Below the pieces are notes generated by a model. It worked only from the letters and a program-made list of their open reading frames with translations, searched no databases and was not told the DNA's origin. This document shows positions 16,657-24,494 of a stretch of DNA of 64,000 nt, one piece after another; the first letter of the stretch is position 1, and the number at the start of each line of letters is the position of its first letter. This DNA is from Massilia sp. Root351 (GTDB lineage: Bacteria > Pseudomonadota > Gammaproteobacteria > Burkholderiales > Burkholderiaceae_D). Location of the stretch: contig NZ_LMDJ01000031.1 of the NCBI RefSeq assembly GCF_001425045.1, positions 1,768-65,767 of the forward strand, in the 5' to 3' direction. The translations under genes and the position numbers were made by a program.

Positions 16657-17643
16657 TCAGGTTCCAATAAATGCCGCGTGCAGCGAGTCGAGCGCGGATT
16701 TGAGTGACAGATTGGGTTGCGACAGGTAGGTGGAGGCCTTCTTGCTGGCGTAGTCCGAGTCCACATGGTCTTCCACCCAGTCCAGCTGGTCGAAGGCGAT
16801 GTGGTGCTCCAGCCCCACTTGCGGGTCCATGATGGCTTGCAGCGTGTGCGCCGAGGCGCCGCTGAAGCCCAGCACCAGCACCGGCCGCTGCGCCACGCGG
16901 GTGAGGAAGATGGCCAGCTCGAAGTCGGCGCGCGCCAGGAACGGCGTGATCAGGTGCATCCAGTAGGCCGCCACCAGGTTGCGGTACATGGGGTCGTTCG
17001 GCAGCGGCAGCAGCAAGCTCTTTTCCAGCCGGCTGGAGCTGCTGGCCAGCACCGGCTGCAGCAGCATGCCCAGGGCCAGCAGCATCTGGCGCACCGAGCC
17101 GGCGAAGCCGGCCTGCGACAGCATGGCGTCCAGGCCGCCGATGGTTTGCATCTCCATGAAGTCGTTGAAGGCGGCATCGTAGGCGGCCGGGCGCAGGTCC
17201 AGCTCCACCACGTGCGCCGCCGCCGCCTGCAGCGCGGAGCTCGGCTCGGAGGCTTGCAGCACGCCGGCGGTCAGGCTTTCCAGGCGGGTCCACAGGCGGC
17301 TGAGCACCAGCGGCGCGTTGGGCACGAAGCCGGCGGGTTCGGGCGCTTCCATGCTGCTCATCATGAGGAAGGGGAAGCGGCGGCTGGACTGGTCGCTGCT
17401 GGCCACGATGTGGCCGCCGATGGCGTGCCGGCGGCGCGGGCCGACAAAGGCGAAGTGCAGCGGCGCCAGGGCATCGTAGGTCAACTTCCAGCGTGCGTCG
17501 GCGCTGAGCAGGTCCATGGCCTGGGCCAGCCAGTCGTCCAGCACCTTGATCAGGGCCGGATTGTCGCTGCCTTTGACGAAGTCGCCACGGCTGGGAATCT
17601 TGCCGAAATAGCCGACGGCGGCGGGCGTGACGTGGCGGCTCAT
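16657..17643 (-). CDS. tagF: T6SS-associated protein TagF
   Basis: TagF (ImpM) is a cytosolic factor that represses T6SS assembly post-translationally in several bacteria. The 328-residue protein has the family start VGYFGKIPSRGDFVKGSDNP, the RFPFLMM segment and a YPDL-type C-terminal half. The start ATG overlaps the tssM stop (ATGA), so it is coupled to tssM. No PpkA kinase, PppA phosphatase or FHA protein is encoded in this window, so any phosphorylation partner of TagF must lie elsewhere or be absent. Confidence 0.93.
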   Translation of the reverse strand: MSRHVTPAAVGYFGKIPSRGDFVKGSDNPALIKVLDDWLAQAMDLLSADARWKLTYDALAPLHFAFVGPRRRHAIGGHIVASSDQSSRRFPFLMMSSMEAPEPAGFVPNAPLVLSRLWTRLESLTAGVLQASEPSSALQAAAAHVVELDLRPAAYDAAFNDFMEMQTIGGLDAMLSQAGFAGSVRQMLLALGMLLQPVLASSSSRLEKSLLLPLPNDPMYRNLVAAYWMHLITPFLARADFELAIFLTRVAQRPVLVLGFSGASAHTLQAIMDPQVGLEHHIAFDQLDWVEDHVDSDYASKKASTYLSQPNLSLKSALDSLHAAFIGT

Positions 17644-20600
17644 TGCTGCACCTCCGCGATGCGGGCGCCATTGGCGGCCATGGTGGACTGGGGCTGCGCC
17701 TGCTGCGGTGCAGTCATGCGCGGGCGTGGCGCGGCGCCTGGCGCCGGGGCTGGAACAGGCCCGGGAGCGGGGGCCTGGGCCGGCGCACCGGGGGCGCCGG
17801 CCGGGGCGGAGGCTGGGGCGGCGGCAGGAGCTGCACGCGGTGCGGCACCCTGCGCGGCGCCGGGCACGGCGGTCTGCGCGGGGGCGGCCGCGCCGGCCCC
17901 GCCGGCAGCTGCGGCGGCGGGCGCTTCGGCCACGGCCGGGACGACCACCGCGTCCGGCAGGCGCAGGCGCCTGAAGCCTGAGGCCTGCTGCGGCACCGGG
18001 GCCGGCGGCGGTGGGGCGGCGGCGTTGATTTTCAGGTTGGCGGTGACGGTGACGCCGGCGTTAATCCAGGTCAGCTCGAACACGCCGCCGTCTTTCTTCT
18101 TGCGGGTGGATGCGTCTATCATTTTCTTCAGGCCGAAGTGGCCGGTTTCGTTCAGGAGGACCACGGAGCGGCCTTCCGGGGTGATGGCGGTGATGCGCGC
18201 GCCGGGCACGCCCTGCGGGTTCGGCCACACCATGTGGACCCACGGCTGCGGCTGGCCGCGCCAGCGCAGCGCCTGGCCGTCGATCTCGATGGTGAATTCG
18301 CTGGCGCCGACCGAACCCAGCGCCTGCAGGTCGAAGCGTGTCTGCGCGTCGCCTTCGCTGGAGGCGGCCGCGTTGGCCACGCCGCCCGCGTTCAGCGGCG
18401 CCACCCAGGCCGGGAAGCTGGCCGACACGGTGGGCGCCAGGTTGATGCCCATATTGGCCCAGGTGCGGCTGCTCAATGTGTCGCCGCGGCGCACCACCAG
18501 CGGACCGACGGTGGAGGTGAAGAATTTGGCGATGGCCCCTTCCGGGCCGAAGATTTCGCCAATTTCCGCGTTGCTGGCCTCGGCTTTCGATTCGGTGGCG
18601 AACGGATACTTCAGCGCCAGGTTCTGGCGGAACGGCGTGAGCACCTGGGCCGCCCACACCTTGTTGATTTCCTGCTCGGCGGGGCGCACGATGACGGCGA
18701 AGGTCTGCATCAGCGGACGCACCAGGATCGGGCGCAGCGACTGCTTCTGCGCGTCCGTCATCCCGGTCAGCATCTGTTCGTCCACGTAGCGCAGCGCGTC
18801 GGCCAGTTCGGAGCCGCTGCCGTCCAGCGTCTGCTGCATCAGCTGCTTGGCGCCGGGACCCGGGTCACCCTGGTTCTTGATCTGGTTGAAGCGGCCGCGC
18901 AGCTTGGCCAGCTGTTCCATATAGCCGCGCATCAGCGAGGCGTCGTTGTCCTTGGCCACCACCAGGCGCGCCACGCCGGCGAACTCGCGGCCGACAGGGC
19001 CCAGCGGCAGCGCGGCGTTCTGCGCCGACGCGGCAGGCAGGTTGACGTTGATCTGCGATGGCTTCTGGCGCAAGATGGTTTCGCGGAACCAGCCGGACAC
19101 GCCGCGTTGGGCGCGCTGCATGCCGGCGTCCAGCAGCGAGGGGTTGTCCCACGAGGTCTGCTGGTAGACGGTGGAGATCAGCTTGTTCAGCGGCGAGAGC
19201 TGCGGATCGCCCAGGCGGTTCATGGCCGAGGCGGCCGTTTCGAAGCCGTCCAGGTCGCGGATGGTTACCCCCTGCACGAACTTCTGCCATTCCTTGGCGT
19301 AGTCGTTCTTGTACAGGTCCACCAGCGCCTTCTGGATCTGCTCCGGGCTGCCTTCCAGCGTCAGGTCGTCCTTGGAGGCGGTCTTCAGCACCCAGTCCGC
19401 GCTTTGCAGTTCGCGGTTGGCGGCGTCGCGGAAGGCGTCCTGCACATAGCCTTCCCACGCCTCGCGGGTGAAGCTGCCGGGGATGGCGTAGCTGCCCAGC
19501 ATGAGCTCCTTGTCCTGCTCGCCGACGATGCGCGCCACCGTCATGGACGGATAGCGGGTGGCGGCGCGCGCCTTCACGTCGGCGTACACGCGTTCGCGCG
19601 CCGGCATGCCGCGCACCACGCGGCGCAGCTTGTCGCGGTTCTGGTCGACCAGGGCCAGCTTGTTGTCCAGCGTGGGCCAGGAGGTGTCGTTGATCTGCGC
19701 CAGGTGGAAGGAGATCATGCGTTCGGCGCTGCGTATCATCTGCTCGCGCGGCATGGCGCCGCGATTGGCGTCCAGCCACACGCGCCAGAAGCGGGTCAGC
19801 TGGTCGCTCAGGTGGCCGGCTTCGGCGCGCGATTTATCGCCCAGCATCAGATAGGTTTTCAGCGCGTTGTAGGCGTCTTCCGCGTTGTTCGGCGAGGCGT
19901 CCTTGAACTGCTGGGAGCCCTGGGCCACGGTGGCGGCCGCGCCCCCGGCGGCCGGCGCTGCCGCGTCGGCGGCGTTGGCCGCCCGCACGGACGGCTGCAT
20001 CGGTTCGGTGCTGCTGTTGACCTCCGACAGGAAGGCTTCCAGCGACTGGCCCACGGGCGTGAGCATCACTTCCCGCACGCCGTGGAAGTACTCTTCGCGC
20101 AGCTTGCGTTCCAGCGTCTGGCCCTGGTACAGGCCCAGGCTGAGCGACAGCGGACGGCTTTGCTTGTAGTTGTCCAGCTGTTCGATGCGGTCCTGCAGCA
20201 CTTCCAGCGCCTGGAAGCGCGATTGCAGGTCGAAGCGCTTGTCCTGCAGGCGCACGGCTTGCTGCAGGTCCGCTTCCACGTTGGCCACCAGCTGGCGGTT
20301 GTTCATGTAGGACCAGCTCCAGCCGCCCAGCGCCAGGCCGACGAAGGCGGTAGCGGCGAAGAAGGCCGCGTAGCGCATGCGCGTTTGCGCCGGGCTGGCG
20401 TATTGCGCCACCAGGTTCTTGTCGGCGAAGATCACGGTGCGGAACAGGTTGAGCAGGAAGTAGCCCTTTTGCTGGTAGGCGCCGTCGGCGTGCTGCGGCT
20501 GCAGCTTCAGGTCGAAGCGGCGCGCCACGCGCTGCGACGAGGCCGATACGGCCTCGCCTTCCTGCAGCGCGCTGGTGAAGTAGAAGCCCCGGAACACCGG

Positions 20601-21686
20601 CTTGAACTGGAACGGGTTTTCCTCGAACAGGGTGGCGACGAAGGTGCGCAGCGGACCCTTGATGGAGGCGAATTCGAGCGGGAAGGTGAACACGCCGGGC
20701 GGCATGCGCTCGCGCCACTGCAGCGCCATGCTGGCGCGGCTCATGTCCTTCAGGCCGTCGTGCAGCTCGTCGAAGCGGGCGTCGAACTGGTCCAGCACCT
20801 GGGTGCTGGTGGTGTGCTGGCTGTAGGGCAGGGTGGCGCCCCAGACGCGGTCGCGCTCGCCCAGTTCGCTGTCCTGGAAGAACTCGTTGAAGCCGTTGAT
20901 CAGGTCGGCCTTGGTGAACACCACGTACACCGGCGCGTGCACGGCCAGGCGCTCGGTCACTTCCTGCACCCGCTGGCGCAGGTTCTTGGCCAGGTTGATG
21001 GCGAACTCCGGGCGGTTGCCCGCCAGTTCGGCCACGCTGACGGCGATGATGATGCCGTTGATGGGCGCCTTCTTGCGGTACTTTTTCAGCAGGTCGAGGA
21101 AGCCGAACCACTCGGCGCGGTCTTCGTCGGCCACCGAGTAGCGGCCTGCCGTGTCGAGCAGGATGCCGTCGGTGGTGAAGAACCAGTCGCAATTGCGCGT
21201 GCCGCCCACGCCCTGCACGATCTTGCTGTCGGCGAAGGGGAACTGCAGGCCGGAGCTGGCGATGGCGGTGCTCTTGCCGGCCGCCGGATTGCCGATCACC
21301 ATATACCACGGCAGCTCGTACAGCGCGGCGTTGCCGGAGAACTGGCCCAGCTTGGACTGCTTGATGGTGGTGATGGCCTCCAGCATGCGCTTGCGCAGCG
21401 CATCGGTTTCCTGGCGCTGCACCGCGTCGGCCTTGGGTGAAGGCTGGTTGACCTGCTGCTCCAGCATGTCGCCCAGCTGGCGCGACTTGCGCTGGTGGCG
21501 CTGGCGCCTGAGCAGCCAGACCACGGCGCCGACGGCCAGCGCCAGCGCGAAGATGGTCCAGGCCAGCGAAGCGGGCTGCTGCAGCAGGGCCGCGCCGATC
21601 AGCAGGAAGGCGGCCAGCGCGATCCAGCCGACCAGCAGCAGGAAGGCGCGCGAGGTGAAGAATTGCCGGAGTGTTTGGGTAGTCAT
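17640..21686 (-). CDS. tssM: T6SS inner-membrane channel protein TssM (IcmF family)
   Basis: TssM forms the envelope-spanning core of the T6SS. The 1348-residue protein begins with two transmembrane helices (AFLLLVGWIALAAFLLIGAA and WTIFALALAVGAVVWLL). Next comes a cytoplasmic NTPase domain with Walker A GNPAAGKST (132-140) and WFFTTDGILLDTAGRY. A third helix (AAFFAATAFVGLALGGWSW) leads to the large periplasmic region. The last 110 or so residues are almost only Ala, Pro and Gly, an unusual tail for the family. The ATG at 21686 was chosen because it starts the first helix. The frame stays open upstream only because of antisense composition. Confidence 0.96.
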   Translation of the reverse strand: MTTQTLRQFFTSRAFLLLVGWIALAAFLLIGAALLQQPASLAWTIFALALAVGAVVWLLRRQRHQRKSRQLGDMLEQQVNQPSPKADAVQRQETDALRKRMLEAITTIKQSKLGQFSGNAALYELPWYMVIGNPAAGKSTAIASSGLQFPFADSKIVQGVGGTRNCDWFFTTDGILLDTAGRYSVADEDRAEWFGFLDLLKKYRKKAPINGIIIAVSVAELAGNRPEFAINLAKNLRQRVQEVTERLAVHAPVYVVFTKADLINGFNEFFQDSELGERDRVWGATLPYSQHTTSTQVLDQFDARFDELHDGLKDMSRASMALQWRERMPPGVFTFPLEFASIKGPLRTFVATLFEENPFQFKPVFRGFYFTSALQEGEAVSASSQRVARRFDLKLQPQHADGAYQQKGYFLLNLFRTVIFADKNLVAQYASPAQTRMRYAAFFAATAFVGLALGGWSWSYMNNRQLVANVEADLQQAVRLQDKRFDLQSRFQALEVLQDRIEQLDNYKQSRPLSLSLGLYQGQTLERKLREEYFHGVREVMLTPVGQSLEAFLSEVNSSTEPMQPSVRAANAADAAAPAAGGAAATVAQGSQQFKDASPNNAEDAYNALKTYLMLGDKSRAEAGHLSDQLTRFWRVWLDANRGAMPREQMIRSAERMISFHLAQINDTSWPTLDNKLALVDQNRDKLRRVVRGMPARERVYADVKARAATRYPSMTVARIVGEQDKELMLGSYAIPGSFTREAWEGYVQDAFRDAANRELQSADWVLKTASKDDLTLEGSPEQIQKALVDLYKNDYAKEWQKFVQGVTIRDLDGFETAASAMNRLGDPQLSPLNKLISTVYQQTSWDNPSLLDAGMQRAQRGVSGWFRETILRQKPSQINVNLPAASAQNAALPLGPVGREFAGVARLVVAKDNDASLMRGYMEQLAKLRGRFNQIKNQGDPGPGAKQLMQQTLDGSGSELADALRYVDEQMLTGMTDAQKQSLRPILVRPLMQTFAVIVRPAEQEINKVWAAQVLTPFRQNLALKYPFATESKAEASNAEIGEIFGPEGAIAKFFTSTVGPLVVRRGDTLSSRTWANMGINLAPTVSASFPAWVAPLNAGGVANAAASSEGDAQTRFDLQALGSVGASEFTIEIDGQALRWRGQPQPWVHMVWPNPQGVPGARITAITPEGRSVVLLNETGHFGLKKMIDASTRKKKDGGVFELTWINAGVTVTANLKINAAAPPPPAPVPQQASGFRRLRLPDAVVVPAVAEAPAAAAAGGAGAAAPAQTAVPGAAQGAAPRAAPAAAPASAPAGAPGAPAQAPAPGPVPAPAPGAAPRPRMTAPQQAQPQSTMAANGARIAEVQQ

Positions 21687-21703
21687 ATTGGTCTTGGTTG
21701 AGG

Positions 21704-23185
21704 TCAAGCTGGTGTTGCGGAGGTTGCGTTGTCCATGTCGTCCGATGCGGGCCGGATCAGGGCGGCGCAGCGCAGGTAAGGATCTTCGTTGGCGATGCAC
21801 AGCACCGGCGCGCCGCGCTCCTGCACTTCGTGCCGGGCCAGCGCCAGCGCGGCCAGGAAGCCGGCATTGCCGGCCTGGCCGGTGGCGTTGCCCAGCGCGA
21901 GAATGTCCTGTGCCGGATCGAGCTTGGGCTGCACCGCCTGGGCGGCCGCCATCATTTCCATCAGGCGCGTGCTGCGGTGGCCGGTGTCGGCCACGATCAG
22001 CGGCACCTCGGCGCTGTCGGCCAGCGGCTGCATGGCCTGCTGCGCGAGTTCCTTCAACACGGCGCAGTCGCCGTTGCGCGCCTGCGCCACGTCGTTCGGG
22101 CGCTGGCCGGCGGCCACCGGCGCCAGCATGGGGTAGGGGCCGTCGTGCAGCAGGGCGGCCTGCTCGGCATCCAGCAGCAGCAGGCCGGCGGCCGCCTCGC
22201 CGGGCATGGCCCCTTGCGGGCGGGCCGCCGTAAACAGGCTGCCGTTCGAGGACCAGGCGTCCACGGTGGCGTCGCCCAGGTGGGAGGTGCAAGCGAGCAG
22301 CACGGCCACGCATGGCTCGCCGCTTTGCTGCAGCGCGGCCAGGACCGGGCCCGGATGCTGGCCGGGGCGGGTGTTGACGGCGATGCGCTGCTGCGGCCAG
22401 CCGGCCTGTTCGATATGGTGGCTCAGCCAGCGGCCGGCCACGTCGCGCCATTGGCTGTTCCACTCGGGCGGCAGCAGGGCGATCAGCTGCAGCGTGGGCA
22501 CCGCGTTGAGCGCGCGCGCCGCCTGCGCCGCCGTGCCGTGGCCGGCCAGGGCGTTGTCGGCAGCCGTTGCGGCTTCGCTCACGCGCGGGTGGGCGGCGGC
22601 CGCTTCGGCCAGGTGCAGCACGGCCGGCGTGGCCAGCGCCATGGCGCGCCAGAATTCGTCGCGCGCGTATAGCGCGGGCTGGCCCTGGGCGGCCAGCCAC
22701 TCGCTGATTTCCTGCTCGGTGTTCTGCTCGTCGACGCCTTCGGCGCGCGCGCACATCACGGGGTAGCCGTCGTCGTCGTACAGTTCCTTGTCCAGGTCCG
22801 GGCGGGCCTTGTTGTCGGCCAGGGCGCCGGCCAGCGCTGCGGCGCTGTCGCCGTGCGGCGCATGCAGCGCGGCGGCGGCGATGGCCAGGCTGGCTGGCGC
22901 TGCGGCGCCGTCGGCCGCGGCCGTCGCGGCAGCGCCCGCGGCTGCGGCGCCGGCGCCGCCGGCGGCAGGGGCGGCGGGTTCGGCGGCGCGCGCGCTCCAG
23001 GCGGACGCGCCCTTGCGCACCAGCCAGTAGCCCAGCAGCAGCGACAGCGGCAGCGCCACCAGGCAGGCGGCCAGGTCGCCGGTGTCCGGCATGCGGTTGG
23101 TGCTGCGCCAGTACCATACGGCGCCGGTCCAGCTGACGCCAAAGGCCAGCACCGACAGCAGGATCCCTTTCATCCAGGCGTTCAT
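21704..23185 (-). CDS. T6SS-linked membrane protein with a degenerate thiolase-like fold
   Basis: This 493-residue protein has two N-terminal helices (GILLSVLAFGVSWTGAVWYW; LVALPLSLLLGYWLV) and a long Ala-rich linker. A soluble part then resembles a decayed beta-ketoacyl synthase. QGAMPGEAAAGLLLLDA resembles the GEGAAALVL strand, and LALGNATGQAGNAGFLAAL matches the C-terminal Gly-rich motif where a catalytic His would sit (Gln here). I find no active-site Cys in its usual context. The ATG at 23185 lies between PAAR and tssM. A shorter paralogue is at 29058-29909. The fold call is inference; catalysis is unlikely and a structural or tip-loading role is possible. Confidence 0.7.
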   Translation of the reverse strand: MNAWMKGILLSVLAFGVSWTGAVWYWRSTNRMPDTGDLAACLVALPLSLLLGYWLVRKGASAWSARAAEPAAPAAGGAGAAAAGAAATAAADGAAAPASLAIAAAALHAPHGDSAAALAGALADNKARPDLDKELYDDDGYPVMCARAEGVDEQNTEQEISEWLAAQGQPALYARDEFWRAMALATPAVLHLAEAAAAHPRVSEAATAADNALAGHGTAAQAARALNAVPTLQLIALLPPEWNSQWRDVAGRWLSHHIEQAGWPQQRIAVNTRPGQHPGPVLAALQQSGEPCVAVLLACTSHLGDATVDAWSSNGSLFTAARPQGAMPGEAAAGLLLLDAEQAALLHDGPYPMLAPVAAGQRPNDVAQARNGDCAVLKELAQQAMQPLADSAEVPLIVADTGHRSTRLMEMMAAAQAVQPKLDPAQDILALGNATGQAGNAGFLAALALARHEVQERGAPVLCIANEDPYLRCAALIRPASDDMDNATSATPA

Positions 23186-23190
23186 GCGCG

Positions 23191-23454
23191 TTACACCTTG
23201 TCGACGGTGGCTTGCTGGCTGGCGATCAGCGTGGCGCCGCAGCTGGTCATGTCGCCCTGGCGGGCAACCGGTTTGCCGTCCACCAGCATGCTGGCGTCGC
23301 CGGTGACGATGACCATGGCGCCGTGCAGCGGGCACACCACCTTGTCGCCGATGCGGGCAATGGGGATGCCGCCGCTGTCGCTGTGCGGCGATGCCTCCAC
23401 CACGGCGCCGCCGTGGGTATGCTTGTCTCCCAACCTGATCAATGGCCCGGCCAT
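23191..23454 (-). CDS. PAAR-repeat spike-tip protein
   Basis: PAAR proteins cap the VgrG spike as a sharp, metal-bound cone and can carry effectors. The 87-residue protein is a bare PAAR domain (PLIRLGDKHTHGGAVVEASP, IARIGDKVVCPLHG, KPVARQGDMTSCGATLI). The His and Cys residues expected for the zinc site are present. No extra effector domain is fused. It lies 13 bp after tagX and 5 bp before the membrane protein gene, which itself precedes tssM. Confidence 0.95.
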   Translation of the reverse strand: MAGPLIRLGDKHTHGGAVVEASPHSDSGGIPIARIGDKVVCPLHGAMVIVTGDASMLVDGKPVARQGDMTSCGATLIASQQATVDKV

Positions 23455-23467
23455 AGTATTCTCCTGT

Positions 23468-24307
23468 CTATCGTTTCATTACGCCGGCCACGCGCAGTTC
23501 CGTGTGGCCGAAGTCGCGCATCTTCCAGCGGCCGCCCCAGGTCAGCCCCAGCGATTCAGCCACTTCTCCATACAGTTCGTACCCCCGCATGGCCCAGGGA
23601 TCGCGCTCGCTGATCACCAGCTTGCCGTTCCGGACGAAAGCGCAGTCCGCCGCCAGGCCGTACTGGTGCCAGCTCTGGAACGCCGCCGCGTTGGTCACGC
23701 CCGGTCCCAGCGCGGCCAGCGTGTTCTGGCGCTCCGGGCTGCGGTAGCCTTCCAGCAGCGCCATCTCGTAGCCGTGGCGCTCCTTCATGATGCGGAACGC
23801 CATCAGCAGGCGCTGCGCATAGGCCTTGTCCAGCATGACCCAGTCGCGGCTGGCGCTGGCGATCATGGGCCGCTCCAGCTGCACTTCGGCCGTGGTGAAG
23901 GCCAGCGGCGGCAGCGCGGGCGGCGGCACCAGCTGCTCGCCTTCCAGCAGGCCGGCGACCTGCGGATTGATCTCCCGCGTGGACGCCTCGAAGCCGCTGA
24001 GGCTGGGCTTGCTCCCCGCCAGCAGCGCCACCGCCGGCGGCAGGCACACCAGGGCCAGGCCTGCGCCGCACAGCAAGTAATGGCGGCGCAGGAAGGCGCC
24101 CCATTCAGCCAGTTGCGCGCGGCCGCTGCGCTGCAGTTCCAGGGCGCCGTCTTCCTGCCGCTGGGCGATCGCCGCGAGGCGGCGCCGCCAGCGCACCCCG
24201 GCCCGTTCCAGCGCGCCCATCAGCAGCTCGCGGCCAGCCGGAAACAGCACCAGCCAGCTCAGCAGGCATGCCAGTAGGAAATACATCGCCACCGCCAGAA
24301 GAAACAC
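23468..24307 (-). CDS. tagX: VanY-like peptidoglycan hydrolase of the T6SS (TagX type)
   Basis: This 279-residue inner-membrane protein has two helices (residues 2-22 and about 95-117) and a periplasmic M15/VanY peptidase domain. The zinc ligands are visible: SWHQYGLAAD (His214, Asp221) and DFGHTEL (His268). TagX in Acinetobacter opens the cell wall for T6SS assembly, and I infer the same role. The start is GTG at 24307 behind GCGAGG; an ATG at 24286 is possible. It is the first gene of the unit tagX-PAAR-thiolase-like-tssM-tagF-ompA-tssA and has a promoter-like element about 50 bp upstream. Confidence 0.88.
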   Translation of the reverse strand: MFLLAVAMYFLLACLLSWLVLFPAGRELLMGALERAGVRWRRRLAAIAQRQEDGALELQRSGRAQLAEWGAFLRRHYLLCGAGLALVCLPPAVALLAGSKPSLSGFEASTREINPQVAGLLEGEQLVPPPALPPLAFTTAEVQLERPMIASASRDWVMLDKAYAQRLLMAFRIMKERHGYEMALLEGYRSPERQNTLAALGPGVTNAAAFQSWHQYGLAADCAFVRNGKLVISERDPWAMRGYELYGEVAESLGLTWGGRWKMRDFGHTELRVAGVMKR

Positions 24308-24355
24308 GCTGTACCTCGCCGTCCGGTCAAAAATTATCTTAAAAGCATTGCCGTG

Positions 24356-24378
24356 AGTATATATTTAGTTTCTGACAA
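24356..24378 (-). promoter_or_regulatory. Shared T6SS promoter element, copy upstream of tagX
   Basis: On the minus strand this reads TTGTCAGAAAC, six bases, then TATACT. The element at 29937-29959 has the same layout, with 18 of 23 bases identical. TATACT would be the -10 box, giving a leader of roughly 40 bases before the tagX GTG. The 11-bp spacing from TTGTCA is too short for a normal -35, so TTGTCAGAAAC is more likely an activator site. Confidence 0.5.
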
Positions 24379-24382
24379 TCCC

Positions 24383-24408
24383 GCGCACGATTGAATTATT
24401 TCGTGCGC
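24383..24408. repeat. Inverted repeat in the tagX/24495 divergent region
   Basis: GCGCACGA at 24383-24390 and its perfect complement TCGTGCGC at 24401-24408 flank a 10-bp AT-rich loop. It lies beside the tagX promoter element and in the presumed leader of the rightward gene. It could be an operator or an RNA hairpin; no T-run follows, so a terminator is unlikely. Confidence 0.45.
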
Positions 24409-24482
24409 CGGTGGGTGCGTTCCGTTGCCGTTCTGCTATGCGCCACGATTTTCTTGTTTCAGGTAAAGTCGCGAAAATTACT

Positions 24483-24489
24483 AAGGAGG
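24483..24489 (+). promoter_or_regulatory. Ribosome site that sets a TTG start at 24495
   Basis: AAGGAGG lies five bases before TTG at 24495. The upstream ATG codons in the same frame have no such site, so translation most likely starts at this TTG (MQHDEPRRPG). Confidence 0.7.
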
Positions 24490-24494
24490 CAACT

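Noticed and set aside
21687-23117. Extension of the tssM frame to 1825 residues
   Set aside because: The extra part is low complexity Arg/Pro/Ala and antisense-like over the membrane protein gene. The TssM family start is at 21686.
24411-24494. ATG 24411 as start of the gene before vgrG
   Set aside because: It runs through the inverted-repeat leader and has no ribosome site; the TTG at 24495 has AAGGAGG.
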